DNA of 64,000 nt from Algoriphagus iocasae (GCF_014206875.1 NZ_JACIJO010000003.1:1301757-1365756), one strand, 5' to 3'; counted from the stretch's first letter, positions 1 to 9,334 are shown. Numbers and translations are program-made. The notes: a model not told the origin generated them from the sequence alone.

Positions 1-759
1 AGATCCCCAAAGCGTTGAAAAGCGGTTATTCAAACCTCTTCCTGAGAAATGCTTAGAAGGAGTGAAAGCCAATTTTAATCCATTTACTTGTACTTCATCC
101 CACCAATCCATTTCATGAATCTTTGATCTATCTATTCCCCAAGCCTCCAAATGCGAACCAACACCAAATGGCACGTAGAATTCTTTGGTTTTCCCCATCA
201 GCTTTTGCACCGATTCATAATCTAAATGATCGTAATGATCATGGGAGAAAATGATCATGTCAATCTGAGGTAATTCTTCAATTTGTATGGGTAATTCTTT
301 ACTGAAGCGCTTTTTCCCTAACATCGGATGGGGCGCTGGAACTTCACTTAGCATGGGGTCCAAGAGGATATTTTTACCGTCGATTTGCAGTAAAAATGCT
401 GAATGTCCAAACCAAATCAATCGGGTAGGTATGTTTGTTTTAGTCAGATCTATGGAATCAACTTTGACAATTGGGATTTCAAAATCAGGTACACGTGTTG
501 GATCTTTTTTAAAGAATTCCGGAAGCATTTTTATAGCTTTACCGACATCCATGTCCATGTTAGTTTCAATCAAATTATGAAACTCCCCATTGGAATAATG
601 ATCCAGTTTTTCGAAGGATTCCATTTGCTCCTCACTTGGATTTCCTCCAAACTGAGGACTGAAAGTGACAAACAGGAAACTAGCTAGAAATAGGATTAGG
701 CTCAGGGATAATAAAACCAATAAGATCTTTCTTAGAATCTTCACAGAAGATTGAAGCAT
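1..759 (-). CDS. MBL-fold metal-dependent hydrolase, membrane-anchored (3' end outside window)
   Basis: Partial gene running off the left edge; the visible N-terminal part is about 253 residues. It starts at the ATG ending at 759, giving one hydrophobic segment (about residues 10-32) that should act as an uncleaved anchor or signal peptide. The body shows the metallo-beta-lactamase signature SHDHYDHLD, preceded by WFGHSAFLL and LLDPML, which is the pattern of the UlaG/NAPE-PLD-like branch of the fold. Substrate cannot be told; lactonase or phosphodiesterase activity is typical of the branch. It is a paralogue of the soluble MBL protein at 9335-10375, with the same order of motifs. It is transcribed divergently from the molybdenum hydroxylase at 969. 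Confidence 0.85.
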   Translation of the reverse strand, partial: MLQSSVKILRKILLVLLSLSLILFLASFLFVTFSPQFGGNPSEEQMESFEKLDHYSNGEFHNLIETNMDMDVGKAIKMLPEFFKKDPTRVPDFEIPIVKVDSIDLTKTNIPTRLIWFGHSAFLLQIDGKNILLDPMLSEVPAPHPMLGKKRFSKELPIQIEELPQIDMIIFSHDHYDHLDYESVQKLMGKTKEFYVPFGVGSHLEAWGIDRSKIHEMDWWDEVQVNGLKLAFTPSKHFSGRGLNNRFSTLWGS

Positions 760-968
760 AGGTATGAGATGAGTGATTTTTAAAAATTACGCAAAAGGAT
801 AAACTGAAAAATGAGCAAAAAGATGCCATTTAGATGAAAAAAGACAATTTTTTATCAAACAGGAAAGTTTGCATCTTGTTACCAACCTAATGAGCCTTTT
901 CGATTTTATACAAACGGCTTTTCTTAAGCCTTGATATTCTTTAAATTAACCATATAAAAACATAATCC

Positions 969-1424
969 ATGGCAACTTTAAATCTTAAAATTAACGGCAA
1001 GACCCATACCGTTGACGTAGAAGAAGATACTCCATTACTTTGGGTTCTTCGTGATCATCTGGGACTTGTAGGAACTAAATACTCCTGTGGGATAGCCCAA
1101 TGTGGAGCATGCACAGTTCATCTAAATGGAGAAGCAATTTTTTCCTGCAGTATGCCCGTTTCAAGTGTAGGTTCGGATGAAGTAACCACCATCGAAGGTC
1201 TTTCTGAAGAAGGAGACCACCCGGTTCAGCAAGCTTGGGAAGAGATTGACGTGGCCCAATGTGGCTATTGCCAAGCAGGACAGATTATGAACGCTGCCGC
1301 ATTTCTAAAGAAAAATCCTTCACCAAGTATGGATGAAATTGAAAATGCGATGAACAGAAATCTGTGCCGATGCGGAACATATCATAAAATTCGGGAAGCT
1401 GTCGCAAAAGCTGCTAAAATCTAA
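969..1424 (+). CDS. (2Fe-2S)-binding small subunit of molybdenum hydroxylase (IorA/CoxS-like)
   Basis: A 151-residue protein with the two iron-sulfur clusters typical of the xanthine oxidase family. The plant-ferredoxin-type cluster is bound by Cys40, Cys45, Cys48 and Cys60. The C-terminal helical domain carries Cys98, Cys101, Cys133 and Cys135 in the CGYCQAGQ and CRCGTY motifs. It passes electrons from the molybdenum site in the partner at 1430, whose start lies 5 bases after this stop, so the two are one transcription unit. There is no signal peptide; in this family the small subunit is folded and carried across by the Tat signal of the large subunit. There is no separate FAD subunit nearby, so this is the two-subunit isoquinoline-oxidoreductase or aldehyde-dehydrogenase type. 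The substrate is unknown. Confidence 0.93.
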   Translation: MATLNLKINGKTHTVDVEEDTPLLWVLRDHLGLVGTKYSCGIAQCGACTVHLNGEAIFSCSMPVSSVGSDEVTTIEGLSEEGDHPVQQAWEEIDVAQCGYCQAGQIMNAAAFLKKNPSPSMDEIENAMNRNLCRCGTYHKIREAVAKAAKI

Positions 1425-1429
1425 AAATC

Positions 1430-3595
1430 ATGGCTACACTGACAAAGACTAATAGAAGGGATTTCCTAAAAATCGCCGGAACTACAGCAGGAGGTTTATT
1501 CATCGGTTTTAACTGGCTCGGTTGTGACTCTCCAAAAATGGAAGTCCTTTCCGATGAGCAGGTACTTTCCCAGGCTAAAAATTTCAATGCTTATCTCAGC
1601 ATTGCACCAAGTGGTGATATCGTCATCTATTCTCCTAACCCCGAATTGGGCCAGAATATCAAAACTTCTTTTCCTATGGTAGTTGCCGAGGAACTGGATG
1701 CAGATTGGAAGAAAGTAAGAGTGCTCCAGGCAAATTTGGACACTGAAAAGTTTGACAGACAACTTACCGGTGGATCGGGAGCTATGCCTCATTCTTGGGA
1801 AAGATTGAGAAAAGCCGGGGCTACAGCTAGGTATTTACTTGTTGCGGCTGCCGCAAATGAGTGGGCTGTGCCAGCGGAAGAAATCACTACCTCAGAAGGA
1901 ATGATTTTTCACAAAGGAAGTGGTAAAGAAGCCAGTTATGGTGATATGGCCATTGCAGCTTCAATGATCGAAGCTCCGGAAGATGTGGTTCTAAAGGATA
2001 AAAAGGATTTCAAAATCATAGGTACTCCTGTCAAAAATGTAGACAGCAGAGCGATTTATACCGGAAAACCACTTTACGGTCTGGATTTCTATAGAGAAGG
2101 CATGATGCATGCTATGGTCCAGAGACCTCCTTTTGGAATGAAAATTAAATCTGTGGATGACACCGCTGCCAAAGCTGTTAATGGTGTTTCTCAAGTAGTG
2201 ACTTTCGATAATAGCGTAGCGGTAATTGGAAATTCCACTTGGCCATTGATGAAAGCTAAAAAGCTTTTGAAAGTAGAATATGAGCCAGATGGCATGGTGG
2301 AAAGCACCAGTGACCATGATCGTATTTTCAGAGAAATGCTGGATTCTGGAAAAGCAGAAGAAAGAAGAAGAGATGGAAATGTGGACATGGCATTTAAAAA
2401 TGCTGCTCAGGTAGTTACCGCTGAGTACCAATGTCCTTTCCTTTCACATTCACCTATGGAACCAATGAATTTCTTTGCCCATGTCAAAGAAAACTCAGCT
2501 GAACTCATCGGACCAACTCAAACTCCAGACCGTGCAGCATCCTCAGCCGCAGAAATTCTAGGTATTCCTAAGGAAAATATTACCGTGGAAATCACCCGAT
2601 TGGGAGGAGGATTTGGAAGAAGATTGCGAGCTGATTATGCGGATGAAGCAGTAAAAATCTCCAAATTAATCAATGCTCCTGTAAAGGTTACCTGGAGTCG
2701 AGAGGATGACCTAACTGGTGGAGCTTATCGCCCTGCCGTTAGATATCGATTTGAAGCAGCGCTCGATTCAGATGGAAATATGATCGGATATAAGCTGAAA
2801 GGTGCTGGAATTAACGCTGGCAATAGCACCAGACAGAACAATTTCCCTTCTGGAGCTGTAGACAACGTTTTGATTGAAAGTATAGATCATCAATCACCTA
2901 TCACTACAAATGCCTGGAGAGCTCCAATTACTAACTTCTTAGCCTATGCAGAGCAATCTTTCTTGGATGAAGTAGCTATGGCTGCAAAGAAAGACCCTGT
3001 GGAATTCCGATTGGCTTTATTGGAAAAAGCAAAGGCAAATCCTGTAGGAGGGGAGCTTGGATATGATGCAGATCGAATGATTGGAGTAATCAAAACTGCA
3101 GCAGAAAAATCGAACTGGGGTAAAAATCCAAATGTAAGTCAAGGATTCTCAGTTTATTTCTCTCATAGAACCTATGTGGCACAAGTTGCTGATATTGAGA
3201 TGGAAAACGGAGCTCCTGTTCTCAAGAAAATTACTGCAGCTACCGATTGTGGAATGGTCATCAATCCAACAGGAGCCAATCATCAAGTAAGAGGCGGTAT
3301 TGTAGACGGAATGGGACATGCGATGTATGGAAACCTGACTTTTGAGAATGGTTTACCAACTCAAAAGAACTTTGACAAATATCGATTAATCCGAATGAAG
3401 GAAGTTCCCCAGATCGATGTGCATTATGTTGATAGTGGTTTTGATCCAACAGGATTGGGTGAGCCAGCTTTGCCACCAACAGGTGGGGCTGTCGCCAATG
3501 CTATTTACAAAGCAACTGAACGAAGACTAAGAACTCAACCGTTTATTGAACAGAAGGAGTTCGAGGATCTGAATCTGGTAATCAAAAGATCCTAA
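1430..3595 (+). CDS. Molybdopterin-binding large subunit of xanthine dehydrogenase family (IorB-like), Tat-exported
   Basis: A 721-residue protein with an N-terminal Tat signal (Arg9-Arg10 in RRDFLK, then a glycine- and alanine-rich hydrophobic stretch), so the holoenzyme should work in the periplasm. The rest matches the aldehyde oxidase/xanthine dehydrogenase molybdopterin domain: the glycine-rich GGGFGRRL motif, the NAWRAP stretch, and the late GLGEPALPPTGGAVANA segment that contains the family's catalytic glutamate. Length and domain order fit the IorB group, which lacks fused FeS and FAD domains. It pairs with 969-1424. Maturation genes (cysteine desulfurase, MocA-like, XdhC) follow at 4262-7138. 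The oxidised compound, an N-heterocycle or aldehyde, cannot be read from sequence. Confidence 0.93.
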   Translation: MATLTKTNRRDFLKIAGTTAGGLFIGFNWLGCDSPKMEVLSDEQVLSQAKNFNAYLSIAPSGDIVIYSPNPELGQNIKTSFPMVVAEELDADWKKVRVLQANLDTEKFDRQLTGGSGAMPHSWERLRKAGATARYLLVAAAANEWAVPAEEITTSEGMIFHKGSGKEASYGDMAIAASMIEAPEDVVLKDKKDFKIIGTPVKNVDSRAIYTGKPLYGLDFYREGMMHAMVQRPPFGMKIKSVDDTAAKAVNGVSQVVTFDNSVAVIGNSTWPLMKAKKLLKVEYEPDGMVESTSDHDRIFREMLDSGKAEERRRDGNVDMAFKNAAQVVTAEYQCPFLSHSPMEPMNFFAHVKENSAELIGPTQTPDRAASSAAEILGIPKENITVEITRLGGGFGRRLRADYADEAVKISKLINAPVKVTWSREDDLTGGAYRPAVRYRFEAALDSDGNMIGYKLKGAGINAGNSTRQNNFPSGAVDNVLIESIDHQSPITTNAWRAPITNFLAYAEQSFLDEVAMAAKKDPVEFRLALLEKAKANPVGGELGYDADRMIGVIKTAAEKSNWGKNPNVSQGFSVYFSHRTYVAQVADIEMENGAPVLKKITAATDCGMVINPTGANHQVRGGIVDGMGHAMYGNLTFENGLPTQKNFDKYRLIRMKEVPQIDVHYVDSGFDPTGLGEPALPPTGGAVANAIYKATERRLRTQPFIEQKEFEDLNLVIKRS

Positions 3596-3663
3596 TGGAT
3601 TTTTGATATAAGATGTATGCTATAAGATTTAGTATTTTAGAAATTAAGTCTTATCAATTTAAA

Positions 3664-3701
3664 AAGGCACTTTTCATTCATTTGAAATGTGCCTTTTTTT
3701 G
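3664..3701 (+). terminator. Rho-independent terminator after the molybdenum hydroxylase genes
   Basis: An 11-base stem with one mismatch (GGCACTTTTCA pairing with TGAAATGTGCC) is followed by a run of seven T. It lies 70 bases after the large-subunit stop. Confidence 0.8.
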
Positions 3702-3743
3702 ACTCAACGATCGCAAACTAGGTTTCAGTTTTTCAATTCAATC

Positions 3744-4097
3744 TCAGATATCATCAACTCCTCTTTCTGGCCAGTAAGGGCCAGTCAAGGTTAATTTATT
3801 TTGCTTTTCATCGATCAAAAAATCAACATCTATTTGATCTCTTTTCTGCTCATGAATTGCCAGACAAGCATTAAAATGAACCAAATCAAACTCAAGGGTT
3901 AGCTTTCCAGAATTATTGGAATTAAATATTGGTTTATCTTTCAGAATCACTTTTTCAGCTACTGCACCTTCTTTTTTGAAATAAAATGAAAGGAAAATCC
4001 CTAAATCTTTCTCCTCCTTCTTTAATGTGGATTCTATGGAATTTGAAAAATCACTTGTATTTGGTTCACTTAATTGAAAAGCCCAAGATTCTTGCAT
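3744..4097 (-). CDS. Hypothetical protein, 117 residues
   Basis: Not recognised. It is a soluble, charged protein with no signal peptide, membrane segment or clear motif. The C-terminal half reads like a small beta-rich domain, alternating hydrophobic strands with short turns. It stands alone between the terminator at 3664-3701 and the divergent cysteine desulfurase at 4262. The start ATG ending at 4097 is the only good one. A real gene is likely because it fills an otherwise empty gap with ordinary codon use, but no function is suggested. Confidence 0.55.
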   Translation of the reverse strand: MQESWAFQLSEPNTSDFSNSIESTLKKEEKDLGIFLSFYFKKEGAVAEKVILKDKPIFNSNNSGKLTLEFDLVHFNACLAIHEQKRDQIDVDFLIDEKQNKLTLTGPYWPERGVDDI

Positions 4098-4261
4098 AAG
4101 ATTATGTTTAAATTCCTCTTAAGGAAAAGGGAAGTTAGTAGGAAATTAGTTCCTCGTAAATAAAGACTTTTATACTTCAACTGAAACCTCTAATTTGATT
4201 TCTCTTGTCGAATAATAGAAATTTCGATAGTAGATGATCCTAGTAAAACTCAAATAATCAG

Positions 4262-5407
4262 ATGAATTATCCCATCTATTTAGATTACAATGCCACAACG
4301 CCTTGCGCAGCGGAAGTTGTACAGGAAATGCTTCCCTATTTTTCTGAGCATTTTGGAAATGCTGCTAGCAAAAGTCATCCTTATGGCTGGGTTGCGGAAG
4401 ACGCAGTAGCAATCGCTAGAGAGAAAGTGGCAAACTTAATGGGAGCCAAATCAAAGGAAATCATCTTCACTTCAGGAGCTACAGAGGCTATAAATCTGGC
4501 CATCAAGGGGATATTTGAAATTTATCAAGGCGAAAAGCAGCATTATATCACTTGTCAGACAGAACATAAAGCTGTTTTGGATTGCTTTGCCGAATTAGAA
4601 AAGAGAGGGGCTGTCGTTACCTATTTGTCTGTAGAGAAAGATGGAAGTTTGGATTTAGAACTTCTCAAAAAATCCATTCAGCCAGAGACCAAAATGATTG
4701 CCCTAATGTGGGCAAATAACGAAACTGGAATAATTCATCCAATTGAAGAGATTGCAAAAATCGCAGATGATAATGGCCTGATTTTCTTCACAGATGCTGT
4801 TCAGGCCGCTGGAAAAATTCCAATTTCAGTTTCAGGTATTCATCTTATGGCTATTTCAGCCCATAAATTTTACGGTCCAAAGGGAGTAGGGGCACTATAT
4901 ATCAGGCATAATCATAACCTCCCGAAACCAATTGCTCAAATTGACGGTGGCGGTCACGAAAAAGGGTTCAGATCAGGAACTTTGAATGTTCCTGGAATTG
5001 TGGGAATGGGAAAAGCCGCTGAATTAAAACAGGCAGAAATGGAGACTGAGATTTCCAGATTGTCTTTGCTACGAAATCAACTGGAAGAAAGCCTTTTACA
5101 AATTCCGGGTACAATTTTGAATGGAAGTCAAATAAACAGATTGCCCCATGTGTGCAATCTATCATTTGAAGGTGTAGAAGGAGAGGAACTTCTCAGAAAA
5201 GTCTGCCAAAAGGTCGCTGTAAGTTCCGGTTCCGCCTGCACCAGTATTTCTCCAAAACCTTCCCATGTCCTTCAAGCAATGGGAATGGAATCAGATTTGG
5301 GTAGAGCCTCCATTCGATTCAGCTTAGGAAAAGGAACTTCGGAACAGGATATTTTAGATACAGTGGATTGGGTAAAGAAAGTAGTCCAGGCTCTAAGAGG
5401 AGACTAG
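4262..5407 (+). CDS. Cysteine desulfurase (NifS/IscS-type, class V aminotransferase)
   Basis: A 381-residue PLP enzyme that takes sulfur from cysteine as a protein persulfide. The Schiff-base lysine is Lys202 in SAHKFYGPKG and the persulfide cysteine is Cys326 in SSGSACTS. The N-terminal YLDYNATTP motif is typical of NifS/IscS. It is not beside scaffold genes such as iscU or sufU. It stands between a molybdenum hydroxylase and the mocA-like and xdhC genes, so a role in loading the terminal sulfido ligand on the molybdenum cofactor is a reasonable inference, parallel to known desulfurase/XdhC partnerships. General FeS or tRNA thiolation supply remains possible. Confidence 0.92.
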   Translation: MNYPIYLDYNATTPCAAEVVQEMLPYFSEHFGNAASKSHPYGWVAEDAVAIAREKVANLMGAKSKEIIFTSGATEAINLAIKGIFEIYQGEKQHYITCQTEHKAVLDCFAELEKRGAVVTYLSVEKDGSLDLELLKKSIQPETKMIALMWANNETGIIHPIEEIAKIADDNGLIFFTDAVQAAGKIPISVSGIHLMAISAHKFYGPKGVGALYIRHNHNLPKPIAQIDGGGHEKGFRSGTLNVPGIVGMGKAAELKQAEMETEISRLSLLRNQLEESLLQIPGTILNGSQINRLPHVCNLSFEGVEGEELLRKVCQKVAVSSGSACTSISPKPSHVLQAMGMESDLGRASIRFSLGKGTSEQDILDTVDWVKKVVQALRGD

Positions 5408-5432
5408 TCAATTGTGTCTAAAAAGATTGGTT

Positions 5433-6023
5433 TTAAAGGTTTAAATCCCTTAAATCGGCTTCGGTATCCACATCAGTTTTCCCTTTTGGGAAAGCCACCA
5501 ATTCCAAGTCATCTTCATTTGCCGAGGCAATTTTTTTACCGCCTTCATCACCCGTCAAGGCTTCCAGTTCAGCAAAATATTTCTTCGTAAATAAAATCGG
5601 CACCCCAAAGGTTTTGGAGTATTTACAGGCTACTATTCCCTTTCCAGACTTTTGCTGAGCTGCTATCAACTTATTTAGGATTTTGGCATCCACAAAAGGC
5701 TGATCACATAGCATGATAATCACTTGATCTACAGGATTGATTTTTTGAAGATATTCTAGCCCTTTTACCAACGTCGAAGCCATTCCTTTTTCCCAATTTG
5801 GATTTGGAATATTTGGAATACTGGCACCTGAAAAAGTCTTTTTTATTTCGTCTTTAAAAGCTCCTAAAACCAATACCCTTTTATCCACATTGGCTCCATT
5901 TGCTGCATCAATTGCCCATTGAAGCAAGGTTTTGTCTTGAAATCTGGCGATTTGTTTTGGATATCCTAATCTGGATGATTCTCCGGCTGCTAATATGATA
6001 ATCCCTGTTTTTGGACTGTTCAT
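5433..6023 (-). CDS. Molybdenum cofactor nucleotidyltransferase-like protein (MocA/MobA family)
   Basis: A 196-residue NTP-transferase with the family's N-terminal loop LAAGESSRLGYPKQ, where the glycines and lysine bind nucleotide, and the metal-binding region LCDQPFV. MocA-type members attach CMP to molybdopterin for xanthine dehydrogenase family enzymes; MobA members attach GMP for DMSO-reductase family enzymes. The neighbourhood favours MocA. Its start overlaps the stop of xdhC by 4 bases (6020-6023), so the two are translationally coupled. It converges on the cysteine desulfurase with only 25 bases between the stops. Confidence 0.85.
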   Translation of the reverse strand: MNSPKTGIIILAAGESSRLGYPKQIARFQDKTLLQWAIDAANGANVDKRVLVLGAFKDEIKKTFSGASIPNIPNPNWEKGMASTLVKGLEYLQKINPVDQVIIMLCDQPFVDAKILNKLIAAQQKSGKGIVACKYSKTFGVPILFTKKYFAELEALTGDEGGKKIASANEDDLELVAFPKGKTDVDTEADLRDLNL

Positions 6024-7138
6024 GCTATTTCTTCATGTATTGGACCTTCTTTGTCTTTTAAGAAGTTTCCTGATTTTCCTGCCAAAACCGCTTTGATTTC
6101 AGCTAATACCGATAAAGCTATTTCTTCAGAGCCTTCCGCTCCGATATCCAAACCCATCGGGGAGTAAAGGTTATCCTTTTTCACGGATTTTCCTTGATTT
6201 TCCAATCGCTGAATCATCTTCTCAGATTTCTTTTTTGGTCCCAAGATTCCAATATAGGGAAGAGGGGAATTGATAAGCTGCCGTAATACCACACATTCGT
6301 ATTCGAAATTGTGGGTCATCAACAAAGCCACAGTTTGATCATCCATTGGCAATTTATTTACCACTTCATCTGCTGTTCCCACGATTATTTCTTTCGCTTT
6401 TGGAAAACGTCCAGTTGTCGCATGATTAGCTCTACCATCAATCACAATCACTTCAAATCCTAGAATTTCCGCTAGTTGAACAATAGGAATTGTATCATTC
6501 CCTGCACCAAATAACAAGAGCCGAGTAGCAGGTTTGATTTTTTCATAAAACACCTGTATAGAATCGAATTCAGGATAAGATTTTATCAAACTACTCTTTT
6601 GATTTGTATCCTTTACTTGATCAGAAATAGCCTGAAAAAATGTGAACTCTAATTTATCCGAATGTCCTTCAAGAGCTCCATTTTTTGATAATAGTATTGT
6701 TCCAATTTGCTCAGATCTGGAATTTTTAATTGAAAAAACAGTGACTAAAGTGCACACGTCTCTATCTGAAAGAGCCCTCTTTAAAAGACAAACAGAATTC
6801 ATAGAGTCTTGATAATCAATCGGCTCTATCAAAACATGAATAATCCCATTGCAACCTAAACCAACTCCAAATTTCTGATCATCCTCATCGGTAGTATCAT
6901 AGGTTACCAACATAGATTTCTGTTGGAAAATCACAGATTGAGCTTTTCTCAAAGCATCTCCTTCAAGACAGCCACCACTGATCGCTCCGGTTAAATCCCC
7001 ATCTTCCGACACCAACATCCTTGCACCAGGTCTTCTGTAGGCTGATCCATCCACATGAACGACTGTTGCCAATGCAATTGGCTTGTTTTCATTTTTATAA
7101 AGTTCATACGCTTGGATAATGGCCTGAAATTCTTTCAT
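6020..7138 (-). CDS. XdhC family molybdenum hydroxylase maturation protein
   Basis: A 372-residue protein. The N-terminal XdhC domain has the AISGGCLEG motif (about residues 53-61) that binds the cofactor. The C-terminal Rossmann domain has LLLFGAGNDT and a long loop ending in FPKAKEIIVG. XdhC proteins bind molybdenum cofactor, assist its sulfuration and insert it into xanthine dehydrogenase family enzymes. It forms an operon with the mocA-like gene, overlapping it by 4 bases. Together with the desulfurase at 4262 it makes a plausible local maturation set for the hydroxylase at 969-3595. Confidence 0.9.
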   Translation of the reverse strand: MKEFQAIIQAYELYKNENKPIALATVVHVDGSAYRRPGARMLVSEDGDLTGAISGGCLEGDALRKAQSVIFQQKSMLVTYDTTDEDDQKFGVGLGCNGIIHVLIEPIDYQDSMNSVCLLKRALSDRDVCTLVTVFSIKNSRSEQIGTILLSKNGALEGHSDKLEFTFFQAISDQVKDTNQKSSLIKSYPEFDSIQVFYEKIKPATRLLLFGAGNDTIPIVQLAEILGFEVIVIDGRANHATTGRFPKAKEIIVGTADEVVNKLPMDDQTVALLMTHNFEYECVVLRQLINSPLPYIGILGPKKKSEKMIQRLENQGKSVKKDNLYSPMGLDIGAEGSEEIALSVLAEIKAVLAGKSGNFLKDKEGPIHEEIA

Positions 7139-7315
7139 CAGTTGGGCTCTAGTTTGGGTTTAAGATAAGCTTGCTTACTATCAATTTCAATGATTAAAGC
7201 TCCAAATCAGTAAATCGTTTGAATTTTGCATGAAATTATTTGAAAAACTTCTTTTACTGATTTTTGGAAAAGGTTTTTTTAAAAATGCTAATTTCCAAAT
7301 TGATCTAACTTACCT

Positions 7316-8836
7316 ATGAAATCAATCTGTTTTTATTTCATCCTGTTTTTTTGCTTTACCAGCCAGTTTAGCTTTGCGCAGCTCAGCAAAGAAGAAATCA
7401 TTTTGGAATCTAATAAGGAACTAAGGACATCGCTTCAAACCTTCAGAGAATATCTCAGTATCCCCAATAATGGAAAAACTCCTGCTGATATTCAGGCAAA
7501 TCTTGAATGGTGTAAGGATGCTTTTGAAAGCCGAGGGTTTAAAACAAAAGTATTGAAATCAGGATCTATTCCACATCTATTTTCCGAAGGTAAATCTGAC
7601 CCAAAAAAGAAAACCATTTTGGTGTATATGCAGATTGATGGGCAACCTGTAGATTCTTCAGCATGGGATCAGGAGAGTCCTTATATACCAGCTTTGAAAA
7701 TGAAAGTAGGGGATGGTTGGGAAGAGATCAATTGGAATTTTCTAGAAGGACCTATTGACCCAGAATGGAAAATCTTCGCAAGATCAGCTTCTGATTCCAA
7801 AGGTCCGGGGATGGCTTTTCTTACTGCATTGGATATTCTAGATAAAACTGGGAATGAACCCTCGGTCAACCTGAAGTTTATCTTGGATTTTCAGGAGGAA
7901 ATGAGTTCACCGGAACTGGCAGATGTGGTTGCTGAAAACAAAAAATTATTTGAATCCGATGGGATATTGATCATGGATGGTACCCGCCATATTTCCAATT
8001 TACCTAACCTAACTTACGGAGCACGAGGTATTGCTACCGCTACCATCAAGGTTTTCGGTGCTAAAAATGATCTGCATTCCGGGCAATATGGAAATTTTGC
8101 ACCAAACCCTGTTTTCGCTCTTTCCAGACTTTTGGCAGCTATTAAAGATGAAAATGGAAAAGTTTTGATTCCTGATTTTTATGCCGGAATCGAATTTACC
8201 GATGCTGAAATCAAAGCGATGAATGAAGTTCCGGAAGATTTGGAAACTATAGAAAATGAATTGGGTTTTGCAGAATCAGAAAAAGTCGGAAACTCACTTC
8301 AGGAGGCCTTACAATTTCCATCATTGAATGTTAGGGGGATCCGTGCAGGTTGGGTAGGAGAGGAAGTTCGAACGCTGATACCATCCGAAGCAATTGCTGA
8401 AATTGATATGAGACTAGTAAAAGAAACACCAGCAGAAAGACAAATCAATCTGCTTCGTCAATTTGTGATAGATCATGGATATCATTTAGTGGACGGCGAA
8501 CCTACTGATGAAGAGAGGAAAACATATCCAAAACTTGCTTCCTTCGATTTTAGACTGGGTTCAGATCCTTTCAGGGCTGAAATGGACTCACCATTTTCCA
8601 ATTGGTTAAAAGATGGAATGTCTTACGTTTTCGGAACGAATTATATCAATACCCGAACTACCGGCGGATCACAACCCATGGCTCCATTTATCAATATTTT
8701 GGGGGTTCCAGCTGTTTCAGTTCGAATTCCTAATCCTGATAATAGCATTCATGCACCCAATGAAAATATAAGAATTGGAAATTATCTGGAGGGAATTCAA
8801 ACTTGTTTGGCGCTATTGAGTATTCCTTTTAACTAA
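7316..8836 (+). CDS. M20 family metallopeptidase homologue, secreted, with altered first metal ligand
   Basis: A 506-residue protein with a cleavable signal peptide (first 20-22 residues, ending FSFAQ). The M20 dipeptidase/carboxypeptidase layout is clear: a catalytic domain with ARSASDSKGPG (metal-bridging Asp), DFQEEMSSPEL (catalytic Glu-Glu), the LHSGQYG histidine of the dimerisation domain, and a late NSIHAPNENI metal histidine. The first motif, normally H-x-D, reads Gln106-Ile-Asp108, so one usual zinc ligand is missing. This may be a subfamily trait with altered metal binding rather than loss of function, as every other motif is intact. It probably trims peptides in the periplasm. The 157-residue gene at 8849 follows after 12 bases. 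Confidence 0.87.
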   Translation: MKSICFYFILFFCFTSQFSFAQLSKEEIILESNKELRTSLQTFREYLSIPNNGKTPADIQANLEWCKDAFESRGFKTKVLKSGSIPHLFSEGKSDPKKKTILVYMQIDGQPVDSSAWDQESPYIPALKMKVGDGWEEINWNFLEGPIDPEWKIFARSASDSKGPGMAFLTALDILDKTGNEPSVNLKFILDFQEEMSSPELADVVAENKKLFESDGILIMDGTRHISNLPNLTYGARGIATATIKVFGAKNDLHSGQYGNFAPNPVFALSRLLAAIKDENGKVLIPDFYAGIEFTDAEIKAMNEVPEDLETIENELGFAESEKVGNSLQEALQFPSLNVRGIRAGWVGEEVRTLIPSEAIAEIDMRLVKETPAERQINLLRQFVIDHGYHLVDGEPTDEERKTYPKLASFDFRLGSDPFRAEMDSPFSNWLKDGMSYVFGTNYINTRTTGGSQPMAPFINILGVPAVSVRIPNPDNSIHAPNENIRIGNYLEGIQTCLALLSIPFN

Positions 8837-8848
8837 AAGAACATAAAA

Positions 8849-9322
8849 ATGCAGATTCCCAGCTTAGCGGAAATCAAAAAAGAATTAAGTTATCTGAACG
8901 AGAAGGAGCTTAGAGATTATATAATTGATCTCAGTAAGTTCAGCAGGGATAATAAAGCTTATCTTTTTTTCAAATTATATGGAAGAGACCAGCCATATCT
9001 GTACGTTCAGATGGTTCAGGAAGATTTGGAAATGGAATTTCAAAATGCAAGAGGCGATCATTCCTACTATGCAAAGAAATCGGCTCAAAAGATTCGTAGA
9101 AAAATGAATAAGCTTTTGAAGCTCAGTAAAGAGAAAACAGATCAGATTGAGGTGCTTTTATTTTTCTGCGAAAAGATAAAAGAGTACGGGTTTTTGAAAC
9201 ATGGAAATCAGGTGATCGATAATCTCTATAAAACCCAGGTTGCCAAAGCCGAAAAAATCATTTCTGGTTTACATGAAGACTTGCAGTTTGATTATGAAGG
9301 AAGAATAGAGGACTTGGCATAA
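8849..9322 (+). CDS. Conserved hypothetical protein, helical, 157 residues (DUF6155-like)
   Basis: A lysine- and glutamate-rich, almost entirely helical protein without signal peptide. It starts with a short helix-turn pattern (LAEIKKELSYLNEKELRDYI) and has a basic middle (SAQKIRRKMNKLLKLSKEK). The layout reminds me of the small family DUF6155, but I cannot confirm that. It begins 12 bases after the M20 gene and is probably co-transcribed with it. It converges on the MBL gene at 9335. No function is suggested. Confidence 0.7.
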   Translation: MQIPSLAEIKKELSYLNEKELRDYIIDLSKFSRDNKAYLFFKLYGRDQPYLYVQMVQEDLEMEFQNARGDHSYYAKKSAQKIRRKMNKLLKLSKEKTDQIEVLLFFCEKIKEYGFLKHGNQVIDNLYKTQVAKAEKIISGLHEDLQFDYEGRIEDLA

Positions 9323-9334
9323 AAAATCCTCTAT

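Noticed and set aside
1991..2431. 146-codon antisense ORF inside the molybdenum hydroxylase large subunit
   Set aside because: Shadow of a strongly supported gene; no motif of its own. The same applies to many frames opposite the BNR, DUF349 and dehydrogenase genes.
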